Origin: Paracyclopina nana
Taxonomy: Eukaryota > Arthropoda > Copepoda > Cyclopoida > Cyclopettidae
Assembly (NCBI GenBank): GCA_019096065.1
Contig: JAGUCH010000008.1
Location: 3,663,001 to 3,727,000, forward strand
DNA length: 64,000 bases
Reading direction: 5' to 3'
The notes under the pieces are model-generated. The model did no database searches. It had not been told where the DNA came from and was given only the letters and a program-made list of their open reading frames with translations. This document shows, piece by piece, positions 11,872-23,399 of the stretch; position 1 is the stretch's first letter; each line of letters starts with the position of its first letter. Both the position numbers and the translations under genes were made by a program.

Positions 11872-14800
11872 ATGGAGAAGAAGACAGCCGAAGACAAGCC
11901 CCTGTTCAGGCCGCACACGCCCTCGCCCGCCCCCGCGGCGGCCGACGAGGACTCCCAAGATGCCCCGATCAGCCCCAATGCGGCGGGCAGCAGGGTGGTG
12001 AGGCCCGAGGCGAGCCCCGCGGGCTCCAACTCCGGCTCCTCCACCTCGGGAGGCCAAGTGACTTTCCCCGGCCTCGCCTCGCCGCCCGTGACCTCCGCCG
12101 CGGCCGCGGCCTACTCGTCGCTCCTGCTGCACCCCCCGGGCGCGCCGCCCGCGGGCCTACCCGTTCTGCCCACCCTGAACTTTAGTGTGGCTCAGGTGGC
12201 GGCCGTTTGTGAGACGCTGGAGGACAGCGGGGACATCGAGAGACTCGGCCGCTTTTTGTGGTCTCTCCCCGTGGCCCACCCCAACATCGAGGAGCTCAAT
12301 CAGGTCAGTTCAACTTGGAAGAACGAGGGCAATTTGGCACATGCAAAATAAATGCTCAGCGCTACTTTCCGTTGCAGAACGAGTCGGTGTTGCGTGCCAA
12401 GGCCATCGTGGCCTTCCACTTGGGCAACTTCCGCGAAATGTACCAAATTCTCGAGTCGCGAAAATTCCATTCGAAGGACTCGCACATCAAGCTGCAGACG
12501 TTGTGGCTCGAGGCCCACTACCAGGAGGCCGAGAAGCTGCGGGGCCGGCCCCTGGGCCCGGTGGACAAGTATCGGGTGCGCAAAAAGTTCCCCATGCCGC
12601 GGACCATTTGGGACGGCGAGCAGAAAACGCACTGCTTCAAGGAGCGAACGCGGAGCCTGCTCAGGGAGTGGTACTTGCAAGACCCCTACCCGAACCCGAG
12701 CAAAAAGCGGGAGTTGGCTCAGGCCACGGGCCTCACCCCCACCCAAGTGGGCAATTGGTTCAAAAATCGGCGCCAAAGAGACAGGGCAGCCGCTGCCAAA
12801 AACAAGTAAGTCACAATACTTCAACGACAGCTGGCTCTTTTTGGAGGAATTATTTTTAACTTCGGGTCTACTTTTGTTAATTTTTGGGGGAAATGATTTG
12901 ATGGGTGAAATGTTACGGATTTGGCTTGAAATCAGTGTAATAGGCTGAAGTCCTGTGATGACTACTTTAATGCCTTGTTCATGCATTAATAAGTATGGAA
13001 AAAAGTGTCATATGGAAAAGTGAATCTGTTGCTGACGAGTTCAGCTTGGGGCCGAGCAGCGTTTTTATTGACAAGTTTTGCTTCTTTGTCTCATGGTTTT
13101 CAGCATATTTCATACCAAACTATCTGTCATCACATTTCTTTGATAAAAGATGAAATTTAACAATTGATTTTGCTCAAAATGACTACAATATGGAGCACTT
13201 TATAGCCAAAATTAGATTTGTTTACTTCCAAGCTGGCTTTAAGTCGATCGGATATTTTTATGGTATCAGTTGGCGCTTGCCATAAGACAATGTTTTTCGT
13301 CCATTTTCCTAAGGAGTTTGGGGCGTACATGAACAGGACATAAATTTGGTGCGAAAAATAGGTAAATGTAGGAATGATAGAATCAACAAAAGCTGAGCTT
13401 TTTATTTTAGTACATACATGACAAATGTAGACGAGATATATCATAAAATCAGGGTAATTAAAATGTGGAAGTCGGTTAACTCTTTCTGATAACTGATCTG
13501 GTCAAACTGAAATTATTGAGGTTGCAATTTCAACTGAGCAAGTGAAAGGGAATGGCGATTGGAGATGATTTTTTGAGCATTCTTTCGCTCGAGCCATAAT
13601 TAAGAGAAAAGGTGGCATTATTATTAGAAATCCACAAGATGAATGATTTCATATCGAAATTGAGACGGATCTGCAATTAGTTACAGGGGGCCTTGCCACA
13701 AAAGAAATCCCTGCAGGGCTTGGCATTTCAGTCAATGAAGAACTCCTGAGGAGAAAATCTTTCTTCTCGCATCTCGCGCGCTCTCTCAATCTTACTTAGG
13801 ACTTGATAACAAAAGGAATTATTACACTGGGATGCAGCCAACTTCTTCTTCATCATCTTTCTTTTGTAATCACTAGCATCCAAATTTGGCTTGAGCCAAA
13901 CTCTGTCCGGAGCAAGATACATTTTATAAATGGCGTACGCACACCTCCGGAAAGTGAACGCAGGTGTTCAAATATTAATAGCAATTCAATTATAGCGCAA
14001 GCTGATCTAGATAAAGTTGACGTCGTATTATTAGTATGCATTGGGGAGAAATCTGTCAATATGATGCACTCAAAGGCTTAGTCTCTTCTGGAGATTTCAT
14101 AGTGACCAAGCCACGGTCATTATCGTTTCTTATGTACTGAGTAGGTTGCGATGGAACTACATAAGAATCGATAATGACCGTGGCTTGGTCACTATGAAAT
14201 CTCCAGAAGAGACTAAGCCAAAGATGACATTTCCAGGCGAGCGAGCTTGCGCTCTAATGAAGCAAGATAGTCCAATTTAGAATAGCCATATAGTGAAAAT
14301 AATTCCGGCGGCTGGTTTCCCAGTAGATGATCGATTTTCGGTTGTTCCGGACGCGACTTGAGAGGAGTGTCTTGTACACATTCTGGCGTCGGCGTTCTAC
14401 TGCGGTTATTAGTTCGACCGAGCATGGCTAATGCTTTATGAGGTTGCTGGCTGACTTAATGGACTCGGCTCCATATTGTGAGAATATATTCATGTCCCCT
14501 CGACCATCAAGTCCTCCGCCCCCCTAAACTGGCTTTCTGCTACTTCGCCGCCGCTTCCGTCAGAGCCCCGATCCGGTTTCGGCATAGAAAATTCCATTTA
14601 TATATATACTAAGATTACCAAGGTCTCTCCCAAGAATTAAGCCTTCGTATTTTGAGACCCTTCTCGGCTCTTTTCATGATGAGAGCGGAAAAGTTATTAA
14701 GATACTACGGCAGAATCTCATGAATTCCATTAATGGCAAATAGATTTTTTTGTTGGCTGGCTGGTTGGGGAATATTTTTTCAAAGTGTGTGTCCCCTCAA

Positions 14801-16452
14801 TATAAGATCAAATTACACACTCTCATGGTGCCAGCACTTCATATTTTGCGCTGCCACACATTAGAAAGGCTCTTCAAAATGGAGTAATGGAACACTTGAG
14901 TGAACACGTCGAAGACTTCCTTTTGAGCCGCGTAAATATGGCACGATGATCAATACACAATTGTAGCGAGCAATCATCATTTGTGTGGAGCCTCTTTCAG
15001 AGACAATTTCACAGCTGAGTCATGCTCCATCCTTGTTAGTATGTTTTCCCATGAAGATTCTATTAGGCCATATGGTTCATTATTTAGTTCTCTCTCTCCC
15101 GAAAACAGACCGAATTCTGCCCCTGTTAGCATAGCGTTGAAAAAAAAGCGGTGGAAAGTCCCCCCTTTTGGCTCCCTAAAAGGTGATAATGTTGTAATAG
15201 GATTAGATTGTGACACGTCGTTGTCAGTTGTTGACAGTCTCCAATCCTTGAAATTTTCGCAGAGAGGAAACTTTTCCTGGGGCAATAGTCTGATAATCTA
15301 GTTTAGATGCAGCAGCAGCAGCCTTTTCCATGTTCCCTCCTAGTGTATGAACAAAGTGCTGTCAATCATTCACACCCTGGGCTATTGGTCTAATCTGTTT
15401 GCTCTATCTTGCTACAGCAGTAACAGGATCACACCAAAACCAGATTAATCATGAATATTTAGCGATAAATGCACATCAGACGTTTTTCCACCTTCGGATG
15501 TTTTCAGAGTAAACCCGACTCAATTAGCATGTGCTTGGGTTTCATCCCAGTTTTCCTGGCTTCGCCAGAGTGCAAAGACATTATTTTCTCAGCTCTTGCT
15601 ATCAGCGGGAAAAATCTGCCAGCTTTTTCGCCTCTCATTTCTCCACAATTTCACACACTCACAGTCAATCGATTTCCTCCTTAAGGGAGCAATCTGCATT
15701 AGAAAAAATGTTGGCTTTCAATCCCCCTTTCATGACTCACACAGCCAGCCTTTTTTTCACCCCTCTAGCTCAACTGATTTTTTCACAATTTGCATACAAA
15801 GAGATTAATAATTTTCCACCCTCACCGTCTTTCTTGCAGAAATTACCACTACGGCCGAGACGGCGACGGCAGCAAAAACGTGAAAGACCTGCTCAGAATG
15901 GACTCGGACGACTCCGACTCTGAACTCGATATTGAAACCTCAACCACACCTGACAACGTCTCCATCACCGACTCGAACGAAGGCCGGTCAGCGGCCGACA
16001 TGAAGCCGGTCACCAAATCCTCCGAGATGGGCTCGCCAGGCCGCGAAGCAATTTTGGGCAGCATCGGCGGACTCGGCGGCGCCGGCGCCGGCCAGACCAT
16101 CGTGACGTCATCTGCTTTGGCCGCCAGCGCGGCAGCTGCCTCATTCTCAACCCAGTCAGGCCGGTTAATCGGGATGGGCGGGCAGCACCCGGCCGCCGCG
16201 GCTGCAGCGGCTGCGGCTGCGGCAGCGGCCGCCGCGGCCGGCTCGGACTACGCCAGCCTGATGGCCAAGAACTGGTTAAAATCTGGTGGAGGTGACCCAG
16301 CCTCTGGCGTGGCTGCCAACGGCCTCCATTCGTTTTTTATGCCGTTTTCGGCGGCGGCGGCGGCGGCGGCGGCTGCGCACCATGCTCATCTGCCCTTTCC
16401 GCACCACTTCAGTAGTCAAGCCTCCTTGTTTCACGTCAAAGACTCCGTGTGA
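11872..16452 (+). CDS. Optix: Optix, Six3/6-class homeobox transcription factor
   Basis: Exons 11872-12303, 12378-12805 and 15840-16452 join in frame to 490 residues. The N-terminus is Pro/Ala/Ser-rich. The SIX domain (about 102-217) opens [17 protein letters not shown] and the homeodomain (about 218-279) carries the Six3/6 sequence [19 protein letters not shown] and ends [17 protein letters not shown]. Six3/6 proteins pattern the anterior head and eye and repress through Groucho contacts in the SIX domain. Intron 1 is only 74 bp, phase 0, inside the SIX domain (ELNQ|NESV). Intron 2 is 3.0 kb, phase 2, just after the homeodomain. The last exon has an acidic Ser/Asp patch ([13 protein letters not shown]), a run of about 17 alanines, a second Ala run and a His-rich end. 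It lacks the LQHQ-type segment that follows the homeodomain in vertebrate Six3, so another exon or isoform is possible. AATAAA lies at 16924-16929. Confidence 0.93.
14075..14219. repeat. Near-perfect 62-bp inverted repeat (hairpin) in Optix intron 2
   Basis: The left arm 14075-14136 and right arm 14158-14219 are reverse complements with a single mismatch (CGTTTC against CGATTC), separated by a 21-base loop. Outside the arms similarity stops at once. The near identity implies recent origin, for example a template-switch inverted duplication or a small foldback element. Transcribed as part of the Optix pre-mRNA it could form a long dsRNA stem. Confidence 0.95.
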
Positions 16453-16929
16453 TGACGAAGTTAGATCCAAGTTAAGCTGCTTTTGTTGCTCTCTTCCTTT
16501 GCAGAAGATACATAATGCTACTTTTAATATATTATAGAGTTATTAAGAAGACCACTTGATTGACTTCCTCAGTTTTGTTACAAAGTCCACTTCTTCTTTA
16601 GATATGATAGTATGAGCGCAATTTTTGTCAAATGCAACGCTATATATTCGAGGATTTCCCTTTTTTCAACGTACCACGCATATCTGCTCCTACTGCTGCT
16701 ACTATTAGCTAAACACGTCTAGTCGCCTACATAGTGAAATGCTACTACAACTTAATAGTTTGCCACGGAATCGTTCTTCATGTAATCTATCCACCCTGTA
16801 ATATTGTAATTTGCTACTATTGCATATATTAGGCCCCCGAGGAGTCTGGACAAACTCTGCCATGATATCTGTTTTCTGGCTAATACACCATAATAATTAT
16901 TATTAATCACGCAGCAGAATGACAATAAA

Positions 16930-19900
16930 ATACTCGTCTAACCTCATATTCAGCTCGAGTGTCGGATTACACCACCCATTTTTCGGGTATTTATCTTGTG
17001 CTAATCCCCGAAAAAAGGGGAGAAAGACAGTCAGTCGTCGTTGCGTGATATTTTGATACAAAGCACAGATGTCGTGGTGAACTTGCACCGATTTCGCTCG
17101 CGAAAAAGAAGCAGCACTCGGAATTATTTGTTATTTGCTTTTCCATCCATCCGCGTTTTTGTTATTGTAGACACAATGAATACAGCGAGTGTAATTCATT
17201 GGCGCCGTTTTGAATGGCACTTCAAACCCATTGGTCGCTGTTTCCCAAACCATCTGGCATTATTGACAAATTGATGTCTCATCATTGATTAATGTACATA
17301 TAATGCGTATAGGGATTCGCGACACTTTAGTAGAAGCCATACAAAGGCATTGGCAGTTTGATCATGCAAGCAGCAAAGCCAAAATCTTGGTTTTCTTAAT
17401 TTCTTCAAGTCAGCTAAATTTGCGCATTTATTGCTAAACAACGCAGATTATCACCCAATTTTAGAAGTAAATTCTAATTATGATATAGGGCTTGAAATGT
17501 CGAGCTGAGTGCAGCTAAGTACCAAGTGTGTTGCCTGATTTTGGGCCTGAAATACATAAGCTCGATTCAGTTAAATACTTAGTTGTTGAAAGATTTTTTT
17601 CTAAAATGGCCGAGCGTCCTTTGGACTCGACTCACTGCAAGTAAAAGTAGAAATTCAGATTAGCCCATTTTTGAGCGGATTTCTGACCGGTAGCAGTTTC
17701 AATGGGGTATAGTGCAGTAGCTAGCAGTTAGTAAAAGTGAGAGGATTATCACCTCTGCAAATCTGTCAACTCTTTGGAGATCTGCACCTGAACATGATTA
17801 TTAACATTGGCATTGTGTCGACTTCCTTCTAAAAATTGCCACCACACCCAATTTTGTCCAAGTTGAAACGCTGACAAATTTTGACAGCTTTTCATAAAGC
17901 ATAAAATGCTGCTGCTGCAGCTCCTTCGTCTTTTTTCCAAATGCTATTGTGAGAGTGGCAAACTTTTTTCCCTCCCAAAATACAAAGAAACATCAATTCG
18001 CTTCAGTTTTTTACTGACAAACAATCATCGGTCCTGATGCCTTTCACCACAATAAGTAGATTGCCATTGTGTTTTGTGGAAAAAGCTGAAGAAACATCTG
18101 TTGTCTGCTGATAAATGATCGACTCTTCACAGAGCTTCTTCTTCTTCTTGCTGTGTATCACGCTGCTAAGAATAGCAGTAGAATTGGTCCCAATCAGCCA
18201 ACAATTGGCGAAGAGGCTCGCGTATAGGTGATTTCATGCTCCTTACATCATTATCACCGTCATTCAAAGCTAATGCCACAATAAATGTGCTTTGTTAGGG
18301 CTGGCAGCAGCTGCGGAAGTAAAATTGAATCCACAAATTATCATTTATTGGACCAAGTTTGCCCCACCCCCTTTTCAATTTTCCGGGGTGGATTTTTGAG
18401 AGATGTGGAATATTTTTAAAAAGGTAGCGAAGCTGGGATTTGCTCCCTTATTCGAACGAAAAGAAGATGGCTCAATCAAGATGATCACTTCCCTCTCAAA
18501 GCTTAGCAATTTGAAATAAAAGACTAATTTTTCTTACTAACCGTGGCCATGGAATACGAGCTAGCCCAGTTGGAAGTCCATTGAGATCCTTTCACCTATT
18601 GTGTAGGATTTTCTATTGATCTACTATATGTACAGCAGGCATTATGTTACTCTACTCACATAGTTTAGTCTATTCGTCAATGGGCTCTCAGATATTTACT
18701 AGACCACCTGTCAATTAATCGGCTATGTGGATTCATTCACAAAGCGAGCTGCTGCAGTAGTAGTTGTCACAGATGAACTGCAACGCCCTATTGCCACTGG
18801 CATCACACTGCAAATGATGTGTTAATGGGGATACCACCACCTCAACAATGAGATTCATTCATCAGGCAGGGGGCCGATAATGAAGTCAAACCGCTCTTTA
18901 ATTACTGCTGACTAATTGCCAGGCGCGCTGGTGCATGCCTCAATGCACGTACACTGCCCAGGTCACTGGGTCAATCAGGAAACTTTGCTGCTCAGGAGAG
19001 AATTTCACAGCCTGATTTAAAAAGTAACATTTTCTTATACAAAATACCGTCTGACCGTTCAAAATTGGACGGTGCGGGAATCAAAAGTTTGTGTTATGAA
19101 TTCATGAATTTTGAGGCTTAATGGGTATCGTTGGAAAGCTTGAACCTTTGGACATCTTGTTTGTTTTCTGACAAAATGAAAAATATTATTGAGAATTCCG
19201 CGTGACAGCAAAAATAAATGATGCATCAGTTTTTCGTGACAATTTTCTTGGTTGCCTTGGGAAAATTGAATTTTCCCTGATTTATTCCTCTTTCTATTGA
19301 TTTTTTCTACTTTTTCAAAAAAGATGGAAAAAGGCTCAATCTTTCCAACGATATCATTTAAAAGTCCTGTAATTATTGAATATGTGACAAAAAGTTTAGA
19401 TTCCCGTACCGTCCAATTTTGAACGGTCAGGCTGTATATAGTCTGTATGTGGGTTTTGGCAATAACGCTGCTTAGAAATATTATGGAAAGTTGATGGCAA
19501 AAATTCGTATCAGGCTGGATGGTCGATGCATTATTTCTGAAATCCGAGGAGCTGGGCTCGTGTTTTTTTTCGTCCGCGCAACAAAGAGCTCGAACTCAGA
19601 TCCTTATTTTTCACGGTTAATTGACACCTCTCAGACCTCTGACAACATGGAATGATCTTATTACGAGGAATTTAACCCGCGAAACTTCTCCTATAGCATC
19701 GCGCATCAGCTTGTCATAATCAACCACCACGTTGGCCCTTGCTCGTCATTGCAGCCAAATATCATGATAATCATGGAGCAGCAGATCAGCTTACTTTGAT
19801 GACACAAAAAGAAAAAACCAGCAGCATCCTGTTAAAAAATGGAATATGATAATAACGCGAGCGTTGATCGACTATTAGGAGGACTCCAGCTATTGTGAAA

Positions 19901-22020
19901 AAAGGTGGTGTGCTAGATTGGGTGCTAAAGCATAAAGTACATCATATGAAAAGTAAAGTGGACCTCCTAGTGGGGAACAGATTAATCGAGTCCTTTTTCA
20001 TATGTTCAACACCATCACGTTGCGTTGCTGCTGCTGCTGCTGCTGCCTCCCTCTGATTCTCCGTCTACTCTATGCTGTGTATTGAGATGAAATTATTCGC
20101 GTGTCTGCACCATGTAATCATGTCTTCTTCCACACTCACTCACTCACTTTTTCCATATATGCATGCAAAATGGTTGGAATTGGATGGAGAATAGTATAAT
20201 GGTTCTTCCTCCTTTTCAGCGCAAAAATCCATCCCATGCAGGAATTTGGTAACAAAAGACTCAAAACACGCATACGCCATTGTTATTGCTAATCTTTGTT
20301 TTCGTATATGCTACGCTAGCTAAGAAGGTGTGTAAATCCGGTATTTCAGTTACCAATTGCCTGCCTTATGTAATAGCAAGGATATAATTATCAGCATTGA
20401 ATTTATTACGGTCAGGAAATGAATCGAGCACGTTTTTGTTCCACTGCACCTTTTCTTTGTTATTGCTTCTGGGTAGTTAAGCTCGTAGATGGCAAATAGA
20501 CAAGTGTAAGTAGTTGCTCGAAGTGTTGATGATGATGATGAAGGGGGGAAGCTACACATAAATGTGAGAGAGAAACTTCCTGAACAAACACAAGTTGTTT
20601 CGTGTTTTGTTTGGAAGACAAAACCAATGTTTGTATATTCCAGCATCGTCGTCTTCCAAGTAGATTCGGTTTCCCCTATTGTCACGCCTACAGATTTGTC
20701 TTGAAAAACGTGTAAGAGTGCCAAAATTAAATGGTCAAACAGAGAAGCAAAAATCGTCCCAGATTTCAAGCTAACTTTTGCAGCGCCCCAGAAAGCTTGA
20801 AAAGAATTAAAAATTGATGAGCATAAGCAGTTTTGAGCGCAGCAAATGTTGTTCCGGACACGCGAGAGTTTCCAAAATCCGGACGAGATTTTGAAATAGC
20901 AGGAAAGTTGCATATGTTGTTTCTTCTTCTGTCAATGATTGCGTGCTCCAGATTGTTGTTGGAGAAGAAAAGAAGTAGATTTCCAATAACTTCTTATATA
21001 TACGATTTGATGATGGACTGTAATACTGCTCACCTGAGAGCGAAAATACATCACTCCTTTTGCTGCTGGAAAAAATGCTACTATCTCATATCGGATATTG
21101 ATTGTGGCGCGGCTTGTGAAATCACCCATATGCTTCTCTTTTGGACCCTTGCTGCGTTGTAAGTGTGTGTGTATCTGACAAATATGGCTCCATATAAAAG
21201 GTGCTTTATTTATTCTACTTTATTGCGGCGCGGGCTCAAGTATCAACTTTCAATATATTGAGCCATGTACTCAGCCGCACAATAGCATGGCTGTTATTTA
21301 GGAAAAATGAGAGTAATTGGTGCTTGCTTTGAGGTGAATACGTCGTCGTCTTTGCCATCAGCATCTCGCGCACCAATTTCGTCAATTGCTGCCAGAAATC
21401 AGAGCCAATTGAAGAAATGTCAGCGCAATGATGAGGGAAAAGTCTGCTCGTCATTGTCCAATGCTACCACGTTCTGCTGCAGCCTCAGGAGATCTTTTGA
21501 GGTAAACAAGATCGAGATAAGAGGCAAAAATCTGGCTCTTTTTGCCCATCATCTGATGATGGACTACTACTCGCTTGACTGGAGGGCCAAATGCGATCAG
21601 ACAGATAACGAGGACACAATATAATACCTCTAAAGTGAATAATGGCTGGCCTGATCAGGTTTCAGCAGCAGCAGCAGCAAGATTTTGGATTACTCCTCGC
21701 ATATTGCAGTTTCTTCGGCCACCATTATAGCTCCACATTAATTACTCAATGTTTGAGATGGCCTCGGGCTCCAATGTCTTCATCATCATGTCTTCGCCAA
21801 TATGCTGGTGAAGCATCGATTTATTGCTCATTGACCAAAGAGCGATCTGTAATTATATGGGCTTTGCTGTTTGAGCTTGCGGAGGAAATGGTGCAACACG
21901 CACAAATATGCTCCAATGTGATCAATAAGAGGTCGTCCTCCCCAATTCAGACAAAAAAGCTTAAACTATAATAAAAGAATAAACATTGCTTGGGTACATT
22001 TATGCAGGCGTTGCGAGGAA
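16930..22020. other. Gene-free interval between Optix and the small secreted-protein exon
   Basis: No coding exon is supported. The interval contains a MITE at 19047-19434, a CTG/GCT microsatellite near 20026-20046 and AT-rich unique sequence. The 187-codon minus-strand frame at 20350-20913 lacks any domain or codon bias that I can see and is treated as chance. Distal enhancers of Optix are possible but not demonstrable here. Confidence 0.5.
19047..19434. mobile_element. Tc1/mariner-type MITE, 388 bp, TA target duplication
   Basis: The terminal inverted repeats begin CCGTCTGACCGTTC on the left and CAGCCTGACCGTTC (reverse complement) on the right and continue as AAAATTGGACGGT(G/A)CGGGAATC. 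A TA dinucleotide flanks both ends (19045-19046 and 19435-19436). There is no transposase frame inside. A TA duplication and CAG-like termini fit non-autonomous Tc1/mariner elements; the exact family is not identified. Confidence 0.8.
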
Positions 22021-22203
22021 ATGTTTTATTAGCCATTTATTGCATTCAACTGTGCATACTTGATTTATAAAATGAGATTGAGGAAGTTGGTAAATAGCAG
22101 CCAGCCTCGATTTATAATACTTATATGGGAGAAAAGATGCTCTTCATTAATCATCTCATGTAAGGTATAAAAATCAGAGGTCTGTGATTATCCGGGCGAT
22201 GCT

Positions 22204-22488
22204 CTAGTCTGCTAATGAGTGCAGAAATCCGGGGTCGCGTTGCTCCATCTTCTTCACAATTTGGGGCAAAGTCCGCAGATAAAATTCCACTTTGCGCCAC
22301 TTGTCATGGAGGCTCTCCGATTCCACCGCTCTCCTCTTCCTTTTTTTGAGGCCGACATTGATGTCGAATTCGTTGCCAAGCAAAACGGGGATGGTCGCCA
22401 GCAAAGTGGCGGCAAAAGCCATCACCATCATCTCGTTTTGAAGGTTGCCATCGTTGTCGAGCAAGTTGGCCAAGTCCATAAAGTTCAT
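22204..22488 (-). CDS. Small putative secreted protein, last or only coding exon
   Basis: Read on the minus strand, a polypyrimidine tract and CCCCAG acceptor end at 22489. They are followed directly by ATG and 94 codons to TAG at 22204-22206. Residues 20-38 (MMVMAFAATLLATIPVLLG) are hydrophobic like a signal peptide or membrane helix. A basic cluster KKRKRR follows at about 48-53, resembling a furin-type cleavage site. The 41-residue tail is charged, contains WRKVEFYLRTLPQIVKKM and has no cysteine. AATAAA signals occur on the minus strand at 22036-22041 and 22025-22030. An upstream exon, coding or untranslated, must exist beyond 22490 and was not found. I do not recognise the family; a prohormone-like precursor is possible but unproven. 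Confidence 0.6.
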   Translation of the reverse strand: MNFMDLANLLDNDGNLQNEMMVMAFAATLLATIPVLLGNEFDINVGLKKRKRRAVESESLHDKWRKVEFYLRTLPQIVKKMEQRDPGFLHSLAD

Positions 22489-23037
22489 CTGGGGCGAAAA
22501 GAGAGAAAGGTTGAAGAAGAAATAATTTGATGGCGAGCTAGGGGATTGTTGTGTGTGTGCACAAAGATTATCGATAAAGCGCGAGGGCAAATTGTGGCCA
22601 AGTGGGGAAAAGCAAAGGAAGAAGTGGTCGAGACCTCTTAGATCATCGAGTGCAGACTTTTCCCACATCACAAAATGGGGTAACTTTGGGCTACATCATC
22701 TGCTGAAAATTCAAAGTGGCGCTGTGAAATGGAGTCGGCTAAAAGCCCTTTCAAAATGAAGTGTTTGTGCAGATTTTTACCCACAGTGAGCTGCTCGCTC
22801 GCATATACACTCCTAAGTTGATTTCCCTTATGTTCGTGGCTCGCCAACCACAATAGATAATGTACATTGTGTCCTCGCCTGCTGCACCCCTCTCTGAGTA
22901 CGACCGAGTCCCTCCTAACTTGTTCATTGATTTGATGTGACATCACTTTTCATCAAGCATGACAGCTCACTTGTGGCTCTTAATATAACATTTGCATGCG
23001 TACTATATTCAATGGCCGTACTTAACTCCTTAAATTG

Positions 23038-23367
23038 ATATTGGATTTGGTTAGAGCAGTGACATACTTTGGCGGATTTGAGCTGATTCTTGACCTGCTG
23101 GCTTTGAAACTTGAGGAAGTTTACAGCGCTGAATTCTTGAGAGTATTACTTGTTGTTGTTGGCCACGAAATATCTGTCAAATGGAGATTGGCAAACAAAT
23201 ACTGCGATATGATGTTGATCTCAAGTGGCACCTTGGAAAACTGTATACGAATCCTGAAGGAACTGGGTGAGGTGGATCAAGCAGCGGTAAAAGTCCTGTT
23301 AAAAATGCCTTACTTTCGCCTTCTGGAAGAATTCTCAGATACACTCACCGTTATGGCATTGTTGTGA
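23038..23367 (+). CDS. Unassigned open frame, possible exon, 110 codons
   Basis: The frame is open to a TGA at 23365 and has the composition of a helical protein (ELILDLLALKLEEV, NCIRILKELGEVDQAAVKVLL). No ATG begins it; the first in-frame methionine codon comes only at 23209, after about 57 codons. A possible acceptor TTGGTTAG lies near 23055. No upstream exon with a matching phase was found. It may be an exon of an unrecognised gene, a pseudogene fragment or chance. Confidence 0.22.
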   Translation: MLDLVRAVTYFGGFELILDLLALKLEEVYSAEFLRVLLVVVGHEISVKWRLANKYCDMMLISSGTLENCIRILKELGEVDQAAVKVLLKMPYFRLLEEFSDTLTVMALL

Positions 23368-23399
23368 CTTTGACAATATCACTCTGTGTGCTTTATGAA

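Noticed and set aside
12300-12986. 228-codon minus-strand frame over Optix exon 2
   Set aside because: It is the antisense shadow of the SIX/homeodomain exon; GC-rich coding sequence keeps the reverse frame open.
20350-20913. 187-codon minus-strand frame
   Set aside because: No recognisable domain or signal and composition like translated AT-rich intergenic DNA.
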